64,000 bases of DNA from Arenibacter algicola. Its GTDB lineage: Bacteria > Bacteroidota > Bacteroidia > Flavobacteriales > Flavobacteriaceae. Both the position numbers and the translations under genes were made by a program. This document shows, one piece after another, positions 27,394-36,558 of this stretch. Numbering within the stretch: position 1 is the stretch's first letter; each line of letters opens with the position of its first letter. The stretch is from positions 2,480,001 through 2,544,000 of the forward strand of contig NZ_JPOO01000003.1 of assembly GCF_000733925.1 (NCBI RefSeq), in the 5' to 3' direction. The notes under the pieces are model-generated. The model made no database searches. It saw only the letters and a program-made list of their open reading frames with translations, and was not told the origin of the DNA.

Positions 27394-29172
27394 GTGAATA
27401 TTAAAAGATACATATCGTTATTTTCATTGTTGTTTCTCGGCATACTCTCGTATGCCCAAAATGATGAAACCGTTACCTTCGAAATGAATCTCAGCAAGGA
27501 TGTGTTGGGCATTAACGAACGTCTAAGGGTAGACTTTACCATGAACAGGGATGGGGATAATTTTGTTCCTCCGGATTTTGAAGGTTTCAGGGTGCTTATG
27601 GGTCCTTCCCAATCCATTAGCTCCTCATGGGTGAACGGGGTAAGAAGCTTTTCCAAAACATACACCTACACCCTGGCACCTACGGCAAGGGGAAAATTTA
27701 CCATTAAGCAGGCCACGATTGTTATTAAGGGTGAAACTTATAAATCCCTCCCCAAAGAGGTGGAGGTTACCGCCGCAGTCGAAAGACCGGACGGCGAAAA
27801 AACGGTAGATGATGTTGCGGACGAAAGCTTGCATTTAGTAGCTGAAATATCCAAAACCAGCCCATACTTAAATGAAGCTGTTACTGTAGTTTACAAACTT
27901 TACGCAAGTCCTTCTATAGACGTCACTAATTTTAGGGCGTTGGACAACCCTAAATACAACAATTTCTGGAGCCAGGATATTCCGGTTACCAAATACGATG
28001 TACAGAATACCACCTTTGACGGCAAGTCATATAGATCCGTAATCTTAAAAAGGGTAGTTTTATATCCGCAGAAAACTGGAGAATTGGAAATTGAGCCACT
28101 TTCCCTGGATGTAAGTCTACAGATTCCTACCAATAAGCGGGATTTCTTTGGAGGAAGGATATTTGCCCAAACCAACAAGACCGTATCCGCTGGCAATAGG
28201 AAAATTAATGTGAAACCTTTACCTACAGAAGGAAAACCGGCAGATTTTAGTGGTGCCGTAGGAGAATTCCAATTTTCTGTAACCACAAGTAAGACCCATC
28301 TTAATGCATCAGAATCCCTGCAGGCCAAAGTTGCCATAAATGGTAAGGGCAATTTAAAACTTTTTGAAATTCCAGGTTTAAATCTTCCAAGCTCCTTGGA
28401 AGTATATGATCCAGAGTTCAACGAAAGTGTTCGTACTACCCTGTCCGGTATGGAAGGAAATGTAAGCAATAGCTACACTGTAGTCCCCACATTCAAGGGC
28501 AAGTATCCCATTCCCAGTATAGCTTTTAGCTTTTTTAATCCTAAGACTGAAAAATACCAAACCTTGAGTTCAGGAGAAATTATGATTAATGTACTGGAAG
28601 GCCCCTCAAGCGGAGCCGCAGATATCACTGGTCCTATTTCCAATAATAAACAAAGGGTTGTGGCTACGGGGGATCAATTTGTTTTCAATAAAATAAAACC
28701 AAATCTAACTGCCATCAATAATCAATACTTTTTTGGTTCTACCAGCTTCTTTCTTTGGTGGCTACTACCGGTTTTATTAATTCCTTTGGCCATCCTATTT
28801 GGCAAAAAAAGAGAGGCCATTGCCAGTGACGTGGAAGGAAACAAAATTAAACGTGCCAATAAATTGGCGAAGAAATACCTATCTGCGGCCAAAAAGGCAT
28901 TAGGGTCCAAGGACTCGTTTTACGTGGCCCTGGAAAAGGCATTGCACAATTATTTGAAGGCCAAACTTAAAATTGAGACATCAGAATTCAGCAAGGATAA
29001 AATAGCCTCATTACTAAATGAAAAAAATGTAGACGAAGCAACACGGGAGGGCTTTGTAGGATTACTGAAAAATTGTGAAATGGCTAGATACAGTCCTTTC
29101 TCTGATGTTCAGATGCAACAGGATTACAATAAAGCGAGTGAGGTTATTTCACAACTGGATAAACAAATTTAA
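27394..29172 (+). CDS. batD: BatD, large periplasmic protein with a C-terminal membrane anchor
   Basis: A 592-residue protein starting at a GTG, 5 bp after batC. No nearer ATG gives a signal peptide, while the GTG gives NIKRYISLFSLLFLGILSYA. The periplasmic part holds Ig-like BatD repeats (FEMNLSKDVLGINERLRVDF; VAEISKTSPYLNEAVTVVYK). A membrane helix at about 445-470 leads to a cytosolic helical tail. BatD is required for Bat function in other species but lacks a known activity. It ends 3 bp before batE. Confidence 0.9.
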   Translation: MNIKRYISLFSLLFLGILSYAQNDETVTFEMNLSKDVLGINERLRVDFTMNRDGDNFVPPDFEGFRVLMGPSQSISSSWVNGVRSFSKTYTYTLAPTARGKFTIKQATIVIKGETYKSLPKEVEVTAAVERPDGEKTVDDVADESLHLVAEISKTSPYLNEAVTVVYKLYASPSIDVTNFRALDNPKYNNFWSQDIPVTKYDVQNTTFDGKSYRSVILKRVVLYPQKTGELEIEPLSLDVSLQIPTNKRDFFGGRIFAQTNKTVSAGNRKINVKPLPTEGKPADFSGAVGEFQFSVTTSKTHLNASESLQAKVAINGKGNLKLFEIPGLNLPSSLEVYDPEFNESVRTTLSGMEGNVSNSYTVVPTFKGKYPIPSIAFSFFNPKTEKYQTLSSGEIMINVLEGPSSGAADITGPISNNKQRVVATGDQFVFNKIKPNLTAINNQYFFGSTSFFLWWLLPVLLIPLAILFGKKREAIASDVEGNKIKRANKLAKKYLSAAKKALGSKDSFYVALEKALHNYLKAKLKIETSEFSKDKIASLLNEKNVDEATREGFVGLLKNCEMARYSPFSDVQMQQDYNKASEVISQLDKQI

Positions 29173-29175
29173 GCA

Positions 29176-29934
29176 ATGGTACGTGTATTAACTATTTTAG
29201 CCTATTTGGTATGTACCTTGGGATTTTCCCAGAACGAACAGCTATTTGAAGAAGGTACGGCCTTGTACAACCAAGGAGAGTATACAAAGGCTGCGGATAA
29301 TTATTTAAAGATATTAGAGAATGGGGAGCATTCGGCCGAACTCTATTTTAATTTGGGAAATACCTATTATAAACTTAACAAAATTGCCCCTAGTATATAT
29401 TACTATGAGAAGGCATTATTATTAAAACCAAATGATCAGGATATTAGGAACAACCTGGCCTATGCCCAAAATATGACTTTGGATGCCATTGAACCCCTGC
29501 CACAGACCGCTATTTCCAAAATGTACAATAAACTTACATCATATCTCTCGTTTGACCAGTGGGCCTATGTAGCAATTGGCTTTATGATGCTCTTTGTATG
29601 CTGTTATATAGCATTTTATTATTTTAAATTTTCTACCCAAAAACGAATAGCCTTTATAAGCAGCCTAATTTTTCTGCTCTTCACGGTATTGGCTGTAGTT
29701 TTGGCCTATTTACAATTCTCCAAATTTGAATCGGAACAACCTGCTATCGTATTTACGGAAGAAGTTGGTATTAAATCCGAGCCCAACAACAGGAGTCAGG
29801 CTATTTTTACATTGCATGCGGGTACAAAGGTCAATGTACTTGAACAATTAAATGACTGGAAAAAAATTGAAATTGCCGATGGCACCACGGGCTGGATTCC
29901 ATCAGATGATATAAAAGTACTCAAAGATTTTTAA
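29176..29934 (+). CDS. batE: BatE, TPR and SH3-domain membrane protein
   Basis: A 252-residue protein. A signal peptide ends near GFSQ (about residue 18). Two TPR units follow (YNQGEYTKAADNYLKIL; NLGNTYYKLNKIAPSIYYYEKAL), then two membrane helices (about 135-155 and 160-180). A bacterial SH3 domain ends the protein (VFTEEVGIKSEPNNRS ... DGTTGWIPSDDIKVL). SH3b domains of this kind often bind cell-wall peptides. Last gene of the operon. Confidence 0.9.
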   Translation: MVRVLTILAYLVCTLGFSQNEQLFEEGTALYNQGEYTKAADNYLKILENGEHSAELYFNLGNTYYKLNKIAPSIYYYEKALLLKPNDQDIRNNLAYAQNMTLDAIEPLPQTAISKMYNKLTSYLSFDQWAYVAIGFMMLFVCCYIAFYYFKFSTQKRIAFISSLIFLLFTVLAVVLAYLQFSKFESEQPAIVFTEEVGIKSEPNNRSQAIFTLHAGTKVNVLEQLNDWKKIEIADGTTGWIPSDDIKVLKDF

Positions 29935-29967
29935 TATTTCTTTAACGTCTAATAAAACCGTTGGTGT

Positions 29968-29975
29968 TATATTTG
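29968..29975 (+). promoter_or_regulatory. -7 promoter element before the inorganic-carbon cluster
   Basis: TATATTTG matches TAnnTTTG exactly, 17 bp before the ATG at 29993. No TTTG at the usual -33 distance was seen. Confidence 0.45.
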
Positions 29976-29992
29976 TCATAATTAGTAATACT

Positions 29993-30289
29993 ATGAAAGT
30001 TTTCGCTCGTGTTCTTTTGCTTTCCCTTTGGCTATTTGCCATAGTGGCTCCGAGCGCAATTACTTTACTAGATATTGACAATCCCGTTATTGTAACCAAC
30101 CTTAACGAAGAAGAACAGCAAGAAACCGGTAAGAAATCTCCCTTACAGGAAAAGTTCGTAAACGATAGTTTTACAGATTTTTCTTTAATAGCCCTGTCCC
30201 AAAAATCTTTATTGGGTGTATACCACCCTATGGGACATGTTAACTTCACCCAAAAAATCCTTCTACCACCACCTGAACATATTAGTTAA
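29993..30289 (+). CDS. Small exported hypothetical protein, 98 residues
   Basis: An N-terminal signal peptide or membrane anchor (residues ~4-26: VFARVLLLSLWLFAIVAPSA) is followed by an acidic stretch (NEEEQQETGKK) and a tail without cysteine. I do not recognise a domain. It has its own -7 box and lies 81 bp ahead of the first SulP gene on the same strand. An accessory role to the transporter is possible but only suggested by position. Confidence 0.55.
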   Translation: MKVFARVLLLSLWLFAIVAPSAITLLDIDNPVIVTNLNEEEQQETGKKSPLQEKFVNDSFTDFSLIALSQKSLLGVYHPMGHVNFTQKILLPPPEHIS

Positions 30290-30331
30290 TCCTATCAGTT
30301 AAGTAAAACTTTTTCGATTAATTAAAAACTT

Positions 30332-30353
30332 GTCCTTGATTCCCATTAAGGAC
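30332..30353 (+). other. Small hairpin before the first SulP gene
   Basis: GTCCTT (30332-30337) and AAGGAC (30348-30353) form a 6-bp stem with a 10-nt loop, followed by an AT-rich stretch that includes a T-run. It could be a weak terminator or attenuator between the small exported protein and the transporter. Confidence 0.3.
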
Positions 30354-30370
30354 TAAATTATTTTTTATAT

Positions 30371-31963
30371 ATGTTCAAAAATATTAAGAGCGACCTTCCC
30401 GCAAGTGTCGTAGTATTCTTTGTTGCACTGCCCCTATGTTTGGGTATTGCCTTGGCCAGTGGCGCCCCCTTGTTTTCAGGTTTAATTGCCGGTATAATCG
30501 GCGGTATTGTAGTTGGAGCGCTTAGTGGCTCTAATATTGGTGTTAGTGGGCCAGCAGCCGGTTTGGCCGCTATAGTGCTAACTGCCATTGGAGCATTGGG
30601 AAGTTTTGAAAACTTCTTGGTTGCCGTTGTACTAGGCGGAATCATTCAGTTGATATTCGGAATTCTAAAAGCTGGAATTATTGGTTATTATTTCCCTTCA
30701 TCTGTAATAAAAGGTATGCTGACCGGTATAGGTATCATTATAATACTTAAACAAATTCCACATTTTTTTGGTTATGATCCGGACCCCGAGGGCGATTGGG
30801 CCTTCTTTCAAGTGGATGGGGAAAACACCTTCTCGGGAATCCTAAATACCGTAAACAATATTAGCCCTGGCGCAACGCTAGTGGCCATAGTGGGCTTATC
30901 CATATTATTGTTATGGGATAAGGTACTTTCCAAAAAAGGAAAGATTTTTCAGCTTATCCAAGGACCTTTGGTTGCCGTTGCAATAGGTATTATTTTCTTT
31001 GTCCTTACACAGAACAGTTCAGTTTTGGCTATTTCTTCCGATCACTTGGTAAGTGTACCCATTCCTGAAGATGCCGCCTCATTTTTCGGACAGTTCAGTT
31101 TCCCAAATTTCGCTGCAATCACAAACCCTGATGTATGGATTACTGCCTTTACCATTGCTTTGGTTGCCAGTCTAGAAACCCTTTTATGTGTTGAGGCCAC
31201 CGATAAGTTGGACCCGCAAAAAAACGTAACCCCTACCAACCGTGAGCTACTTGCACAAGGCACAGGCAATATTATATCCGGATTAATTGGGGGACTACCA
31301 ATAACCCAGGTAATAGTTAGAAGTTCGGCCAACATTCAATCTGGTGGAAAATCAAAACTATCGGCCATATTCCACGGTTTCCTGTTACTTATTTCGGTTA
31401 TTCTTATTCCAAGATTATTGAATATGATTCCGCTATCGGTTTTAGCGGCCATACTCTTTATCGTAGGCTTTAAATTGGCTAAACCGGCCCTTTTTGTTAA
31501 AATGTACAAATTGGGATGGAAGCAGTTCGTTCCCTTTTCGGTTACCGTATTTGGTATCATATTTACCGATTTGTTGGTTGGTATCAGCTTGGGTCTTGCA
31601 GTAGGTATTGTGGTTATCCTATTGAAAAACTATCAGAACTCACATTTCCTTCATATTGAAGATGTAAGTAATGGAAAGCACAAGATAAAAATGACCCTTG
31701 CAGAAGAGGTTACCTTTTTTAACAAAGGAGCCATTCTTAAAGAATTGGATAGCCTGCCTAGGGATACCTACTTAGAGATTAATCTACTAAAGACAAGATA
31801 TCTTGATCTTGATGTAATTGAAATTCTAGATGATTTTTCGGTTAAGGCAAAAGAGCGCAATATAGATATACAATTAATCTCGAAGCGCGGGGTAGTTGAA
31901 AACCCACCGAGTTTTACAGAATTCTTTAGAACAAGACCAAAATCTAAACTAAGTTTAAGCTAA
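30371..31963 (+). CDS. SulP-family inorganic anion transporter (probable bicarbonate importer)
   Basis: A 530-residue inner-membrane transporter with the SulP start (DLPASVVVFFVALPLCLGIALASGAPLFSG) and about 12-14 helices. After the last helix (about residue 420) only a short, divergent STAS-like tail remains. SulP proteins carry sulfate or bicarbonate. The carbonic anhydrase two genes downstream and the second SulP gene point to bicarbonate or CO2 handling. It ends 5 bp before the USP gene. No sulfate-assimilation gene is near. Confidence 0.85.
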   Translation: MFKNIKSDLPASVVVFFVALPLCLGIALASGAPLFSGLIAGIIGGIVVGALSGSNIGVSGPAAGLAAIVLTAIGALGSFENFLVAVVLGGIIQLIFGILKAGIIGYYFPSSVIKGMLTGIGIIIILKQIPHFFGYDPDPEGDWAFFQVDGENTFSGILNTVNNISPGATLVAIVGLSILLLWDKVLSKKGKIFQLIQGPLVAVAIGIIFFVLTQNSSVLAISSDHLVSVPIPEDAASFFGQFSFPNFAAITNPDVWITAFTIALVASLETLLCVEATDKLDPQKNVTPTNRELLAQGTGNIISGLIGGLPITQVIVRSSANIQSGGKSKLSAIFHGFLLLISVILIPRLLNMIPLSVLAAILFIVGFKLAKPALFVKMYKLGWKQFVPFSVTVFGIIFTDLLVGISLGLAVGIVVILLKNYQNSHFLHIEDVSNGKHKIKMTLAEEVTFFNKGAILKELDSLPRDTYLEINLLKTRYLDLDVIEILDDFSVKAKERNIDIQLISKRGVVENPPSFTEFFRTRPKSKLSLS

Positions 31964-31968
31964 AGGGT

Positions 31969-32814
31969 ATGAAAAAAAATAAACATAAAATAGCAATATT
32001 CACGGATTTACAAGGAGACATATCCAGTCTAATAAAAAGTGCCGTTAGTTTGGCCCAAGTGATCAAGGGGGAAATTGAAATCCTCAAGGTAACAAAGCCT
32101 TCGGCAGTTATTGGAAAGGAAAACCAATTATCGGCCATGCGATCATTAAATCGTGAATATATTCTGACGGATAAAAAAATGAAGGATATTTTGTCTCCTA
32201 TAATTGATAATTACGGGATACCTGTTAATTATTCCAGTACCTTTGGGAATATTAGAAATGAGATTGATAGGTATCTACGCGAAAACAACCCTGACATTAT
32301 AGTCTTGGGAAGACATAAGAGCAAACATTTTAATACGGCCGAAAACAGAATAATCAACTTTGTTCTAAGTGTTTTTAAGGGCACAGTCTTGATCGTTTCA
32401 CATGACAAAGGTCTTGAACCGGGTACGAAGATAAGTATAGGGTCCCTTAATTGTTCCGAAGCGGTATTTAACTCGTCCTTTATTGATGAACTCTTTTTAC
32501 ATGCAAACAGTACTTTGAAGGCCTTCAATATTGTTGAATCTTCAGATGTTCTGCCACAAAAAGGCAGTTCCATAGGGCGGAAGACCATAAACTATGTTTT
32601 TGATCATAACGAAAATACGGTGAATAATCTTCCTGTCTATCTATCCATAAGTAATATTGATCTCTTGCTTTTGGATGGAGGCATTAAGGAAAAAGACGAT
32701 ATTTCCAGATTGTTAAATACATACGATATGGTAAGGAAATCGGATATTAATCTTTTGGTAACAGGGGAAAAACACACCCATTATAACTTTAACACAACAC
32801 TAAAAATTGCATAA
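31969..32814 (+). CDS. Universal stress protein (UspA-like), possibly two domains
   Basis: A 281-residue cytoplasmic protein. The first half shows the Usp layout: KIAIFTDLQGDISSLIKSAV, then NNPDIIVLGRHKSK and a ligand-loop-like end (TVLIVSHDKG). The second half is more divergent but has a related fold. The canonical ATP motif G-2x-G-9x-G(S/T) is not clearly complete, so nucleotide binding is uncertain. It is fitted between SulP (5 bp) and carbonic anhydrase (15 bp), so it is probably co-expressed as a regulatory partner of the transporter. Confidence 0.78.
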   Translation: MKKNKHKIAIFTDLQGDISSLIKSAVSLAQVIKGEIEILKVTKPSAVIGKENQLSAMRSLNREYILTDKKMKDILSPIIDNYGIPVNYSSTFGNIRNEIDRYLRENNPDIIVLGRHKSKHFNTAENRIINFVLSVFKGTVLIVSHDKGLEPGTKISIGSLNCSEAVFNSSFIDELFLHANSTLKAFNIVESSDVLPQKGSSIGRKTINYVFDHNENTVNNLPVYLSISNIDLLLLDGGIKEKDDISRLLNTYDMVRKSDINLLVTGEKHTHYNFNTTLKIA

Positions 32815-32829
32815 TTAAAATATATAAAT

Positions 32830-33459
32830 ATGAAAGCACATACAAGAGAGACCCAAGCAACAATGACACCTAACAAGGCGTTGCAATATTTAAAAGAAGG
32901 CAACCAAAGATTTCAAGGCAACTTGAAAGCCAATAGAAACCTACTTGAACAAGTTAACGATACAAGTGAAGGCCAATTTCCGTTTGCAACCATTTTAAGT
33001 TGTATCGACTCCAGAGTTTCTGCAGAATTGGTCTTTGACCAAGGCCTAGGTGATATCTTTAGTATTCGAATAGCCGGTAACTTTGTAAATGAAGATATTT
33101 TAGGTAGTATGGAATTTGCCTGCAAACTTGCAGGAACCAAACTGATCGTTGTTTTGGGACACACAAGCTGTGGTGCCGTGAAAGGAGCTTGTGATCATGC
33201 AAGATTGGGTAATCTTACCGCCTTGATCAACAAGATAGAACCAGCAGTGGAGGCCGTTACGGAACCATCTGATGAGAATTTAAGAAATTCCAAAAACCTT
33301 GAATTTGTAGATAGAGTTGCTGAAAAGAACGTACATTTAACCATAGGAAATATACGCAAGCATAGCCCAGTTTTAACCGAAATGGAAGATAATGGGGAAA
33401 TAAAGGTTGTTGGTGCCATGTACGATGTGTCCAATGGTGAAGTTGTTTTCTACGATTAA
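32830..33459 (+). CDS. Beta-class carbonic anhydrase
   Basis: A 209-residue zinc enzyme that interconverts CO2 and bicarbonate. Zinc ligands Cys58, His111 and Cys114 and the catalytic dyad Asp60-Arg62 (SCIDSR; GHTSCGA) are all present. No signal peptide, so cytoplasmic. Lying between two SulP genes and directly after the USP gene, it would trap or use imported bicarbonate for carboxylases. Followed by a hairpin at 33476. Confidence 0.95.
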   Translation: MKAHTRETQATMTPNKALQYLKEGNQRFQGNLKANRNLLEQVNDTSEGQFPFATILSCIDSRVSAELVFDQGLGDIFSIRIAGNFVNEDILGSMEFACKLAGTKLIVVLGHTSCGAVKGACDHARLGNLTALINKIEPAVEAVTEPSDENLRNSKNLEFVDRVAEKNVHLTIGNIRKHSPVLTEMEDNGEIKVVGAMYDVSNGEVVFYD

Positions 33460-33475
33460 TACACCCAAGGACAAG

Positions 33476-33503
33476 GAAGGCCAATGTTGCTATATTGGCC
33501 TTC
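33476..33503 (+). terminator. Intrinsic terminator after carbonic anhydrase
   Basis: GAAGGCCAAT (33476-33485) and ATTGGCCTTC (33494-33503) form a perfect 10-bp stem with an 8-nt loop. The T-run behind it is poor. A second stem (AAACCAA/TTGGTTT, 33513-33529) ending in TTTT follows and may strengthen termination. Confidence 0.65.
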
Positions 33504-33534
33504 TTCCAATTGAAACCAAAAGTTGGTTTTAATC

Positions 33535-33553
33535 TTAAGTGATTGTCGCTTAA
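33535..33553. promoter_or_regulatory. Operator-like inverted repeat before the second SulP gene
   Basis: TTAAGTGA-N3-TCGCTTAA: 8-bp arms with one mismatch, 27 bp upstream of the ATG at 33580. The regulator is unknown. Confidence 0.35.
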
Positions 33554-33579
33554 ACTAACCTAGCATTAAATATAAGTTT

Positions 33580-35460
33580 ATGAAAAATCTTTTTTCAAAT
33601 TTTAGAGGAGACCTTTTTGGTGGAATTACCGCAGGTATTGTAGCCCTTCCCTTGGCATTGGCCTTTGGTGTTAGTTCCGGGCTCGGGCCAAGTGCCGGAC
33701 TCTATGGAGCTATATTCATCAGTTTTTTTGCCGCACTTTTTGGAGGAACCAACACTCAGATATCTGGTCCCACAGCCCCAATGACTGCCGTGAGTATGGT
33801 AGTTATTGCCGGTATCGTGGCAATTAATGACGGAAGTATAGAAAAGGCACTTCCTGCCATTCTAATTGTATTTCTATTGGCAGGCCTTATGCAGATAGGC
33901 CTTGGTCTCTTAGGTATTGGCAAGTACATTCGCTACATCCCATACCCGGTAGTTTCCGGTTTTATGACCGCAATTGGTGTAATCATTTTGGTAACCCAAA
34001 TTTTACCGGCTGTAGGGTATTATCCTAAAGAAGATGAAGAGTATGTATCACAATACAAACCAATGGCCGAAGAAATCATATTGGAAAATATTCTTAAAGA
34101 AGAGGCTGGCGAAGGCATTCTAGTTTTGGAAGATTTTGAAGAAACAATCAAACGCTCGGAAGGAATTACCCAAGATGATATAAACAAAGAAGCAAGCACC
34201 CTGGCCAAAAGTGAGGCATCAGGGGTTTTCGGGACCCTAAAAGTCCTTCCCAGGGCCTTACAAAACATCAATTGGCTGGAACTTATCTTGGCACTATCCA
34301 CAATTGCCATTATTTACGGTTTTAAAAGAATTACAACTGCCATACCAAGTGCATTGGTAGCCCTAATCGTCGTTTCGGGCGTGGCATACGGATTCGGATT
34401 CAACTACCGGCCTATTGAAGAAATACCTAGCGGTTTCCCAGTTCCTTATCTTGAAATATTCACAGGATTTAAACTCAGCTCCGTAACTCCATATATCTTT
34501 ACTGCATTGACCTTGGCCTTATTGGGAGCCATAGATTCTCTCTTGACCTCTGTAGTAGCCGATAACATGACCAAAACAAAACACCAACCCAACAAAGAGC
34601 TTGTAGGTCAGGGTATAGGTAACAGTGTAGCAGCTATTTTTGGGGGTATTCCAGGAGCTGGCGCCACCATTCGTACGGTAGTAAATATAAACGCTGGAGG
34701 TAAAACCAAACTATCGGGTATGGTTGCGGGTGTACTGCTTTTAATAATTCTTTTAGGCCTAGGCCCAGTTGCATCTCAAATACCTGCAGCTGTACTTGCC
34801 GGTATATTGGTTACTGTAGGTATAGGCGTTATGGACTATAAAGGCTTAAAAGCCATTCCAAGCTTACCAAAAGACGTGAGCGTTGGTCCAATAAAGTTAA
34901 GTTCTGAAGTTATCATAATGCTTGTTGTACTTGTTCTTTCTTCTGTATGGAATTTGGTTTATGCAGTAGGTGTTGGTCTGGTAATTGCTTCACTAATGTT
35001 CATGAAAAAAATGGGAGATCTAACCGCTGAAAGGTCAGATGTAAAAACCCTGGAACATGAAAAAGGGTGGGCAGATGAAGCCAATTTTCCGAAACATTTA
35101 AAGGAAAAAGTTTTTATTAAGCACATCAAAGGTCCACTATTCTTTGGTTCCACAAGTGAATTTCAAGTATTGGCTGACCAAATTCCAAGATCGGCTTCAA
35201 CGGTTATTATCCGAATGGACCGTATGCAGTATATGGATCAATCCGGACTCTATACTTTAGAAGATGTACTTATAGATTTACTTAATTCCAACATCGAGGT
35301 ATTATTGGTAGATGTACTGGATCAGCCACGTTACATGATGGAGCGTGTAGATCTAATACCCGATTTGATACCAAAAGAACGTATTTTTGACACCTTCGAT
35401 GAATGTATAAAGTACTTGGACAAAAAGAATAATTTTAAGAAGGTGGAAGCTTCAGCGTAG
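33580..35460 (+). CDS. SulP-family anion transporter with STAS domain
   Basis: A 626-residue membrane transporter: DLFGGITAGIVALPLALAFG and SGPTAPMTAVSM are SulP hallmarks. An unusual loop of about 70 residues after the fourth to fifth helix (about 150-220, rich in Glu/Lys: YPKEDEEYVSQYKPMAEE) is extra-membranous. The C-terminal STAS domain (about 515-610) includes DRMQYMDQSGLYTLEDVL. It is likely a second bicarbonate or sulfate transporter, set apart from the first by its own upstream operator and the carbonic anhydrase terminator. The inserted loop suggests a different regulation or substrate from the first. Confidence 0.85.
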   Translation: MKNLFSNFRGDLFGGITAGIVALPLALAFGVSSGLGPSAGLYGAIFISFFAALFGGTNTQISGPTAPMTAVSMVVIAGIVAINDGSIEKALPAILIVFLLAGLMQIGLGLLGIGKYIRYIPYPVVSGFMTAIGVIILVTQILPAVGYYPKEDEEYVSQYKPMAEEIILENILKEEAGEGILVLEDFEETIKRSEGITQDDINKEASTLAKSEASGVFGTLKVLPRALQNINWLELILALSTIAIIYGFKRITTAIPSALVALIVVSGVAYGFGFNYRPIEEIPSGFPVPYLEIFTGFKLSSVTPYIFTALTLALLGAIDSLLTSVVADNMTKTKHQPNKELVGQGIGNSVAAIFGGIPGAGATIRTVVNINAGGKTKLSGMVAGVLLLIILLGLGPVASQIPAAVLAGILVTVGIGVMDYKGLKAIPSLPKDVSVGPIKLSSEVIIMLVVLVLSSVWNLVYAVGVGLVIASLMFMKKMGDLTAERSDVKTLEHEKGWADEANFPKHLKEKVFIKHIKGPLFFGSTSEFQVLADQIPRSASTVIIRMDRMQYMDQSGLYTLEDVLIDLLNSNIEVLLVDVLDQPRYMMERVDLIPDLIPKERIFDTFDECIKYLDKKNNFKKVEASA

Positions 35461-35495
35461 GTTCTACGCCAATTTATGATGAAATATGTAGTCGG

Positions 35496-35528
35496 TAATG
35501 CCGTAAATATCTTAAATTTGCGGCATTA
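35496..35528. promoter_or_regulatory. pheS: pheS promoter with overlapping palindrome
   Basis: TAAATTTG (35513-35520) is an exact -7 match, 18 bp before the pheS ATG. The repeat TAATGCCGTAAAT (35496-35508) / ATTTGCGGCATTA (35516-35528), with one G-T mismatch, covers the -7 box. A regulator bound there would block the promoter. Confidence 0.5.
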
Positions 35529-35538
35529 GCCGAACAGC

Positions 35539-36558
35539 ATGATCGATACCATAAAAAAGCACATTACCGAGGTAGAAAATTTTTCTTCTACCGATATAGA
35601 GGCCATAGAGGCCTTCCGTATTAAATACCTAGGAAAGAAAGGATTGTTCAATCATTTTTTTTCAGATTTTAAGAACGTTCCGAACGAGCAAAAAAAAGAG
35701 TTTGGAAAAACTGTCAATTTACTCAAAACCGTTGCTACCGAAAAGGTAAATGCCTTAAAGGAAGCCCTTGAAAACAAGAAAGAGGAAAAAGGGATTTATG
35801 GCGATTTAACAAGACCCGGAGAACCTTTGGGACTTGGAACACGCCATCCAATATCGATAGTCAAAAATCAGATTATAGACATCTTTTCGCGCATTGGCTT
35901 CAATGTCTCGGAAGGTCCGGAAATAGAGGATGATTGGCATAATTTTACCGCTTTGAACCTTCCGGAATACCATCCGGCAAGGGATATGCAGGACACCTTT
36001 TTTATACAAACCGATCCGGATATTTTATTGCGTACCCATACCTCATCGGTACAAGTGCGCTATATGGAAAACAACAAACCCCCTATAAGGACCATTTCTC
36101 CAGGCAGGGTTTATAGGAACGAAGCAATATCCGCACGTTCCCATTGCTTCTTTCATCAAGTGGAAGGGCTCTATATAGATAAGGACGTTTCTTTTGCGGA
36201 TTTAAAGCAAACGCTACAATTTTTTACTACCGAATTGTTCGGAAAATCTAAAATAAGGCTTAGGCCTTCCTACTTCCCATTTACCGAGCCCAGTGCCGAA
36301 GTAGATGTTTATTGGGGGTTGGAAACCGAAACGGATTATAAAATGACCAAAGGAACTGGGTGGTTGGAAATCATGGGCTGTGGTATGGTAGACCCCAATG
36401 TACTTACCAATTGCGGCATAGATGCCAATGAATACTCCGGTTTCGCTTTTGGTATGGGGATAGATAGAATTGCGCTTTTGTTACATCAAATATCGGATAT
36501 TCGACTATTGAGCGAAAATGATATGCGCTTTTTGGAGCAGTTTAAGAGTGCTTTCTAA
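35539..36558 (+). CDS. pheS: Phenylalanine--tRNA ligase alpha subunit
   Basis: A 339-residue class II aminoacyl-tRNA synthetase subunit that charges tRNA-Phe with the beta subunit (pheT is not in the window). An N-terminal coiled coil (about 1-85) is followed by the class II core: LRTHTSSVQVRYM (motif 2 region), GRVYRNEAISARSHCFFHQV, and GFAFGMGIDRIALL as motif 3. Length is normal. It has its own promoter with a palindrome and is followed by a small gene conserved with pheS in relatives. No tRNA or attenuator with Phe codons was recognised in the short leader. Confidence 0.96.
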   Translation: MIDTIKKHITEVENFSSTDIEAIEAFRIKYLGKKGLFNHFFSDFKNVPNEQKKEFGKTVNLLKTVATEKVNALKEALENKKEEKGIYGDLTRPGEPLGLGTRHPISIVKNQIIDIFSRIGFNVSEGPEIEDDWHNFTALNLPEYHPARDMQDTFFIQTDPDILLRTHTSSVQVRYMENNKPPIRTISPGRVYRNEAISARSHCFFHQVEGLYIDKDVSFADLKQTLQFFTTELFGKSKIRLRPSYFPFTEPSAEVDVYWGLETETDYKMTKGTGWLEIMGCGMVDPNVLTNCGIDANEYSGFAFGMGIDRIALLLHQISDIRLLSENDMRFLEQFKSAF

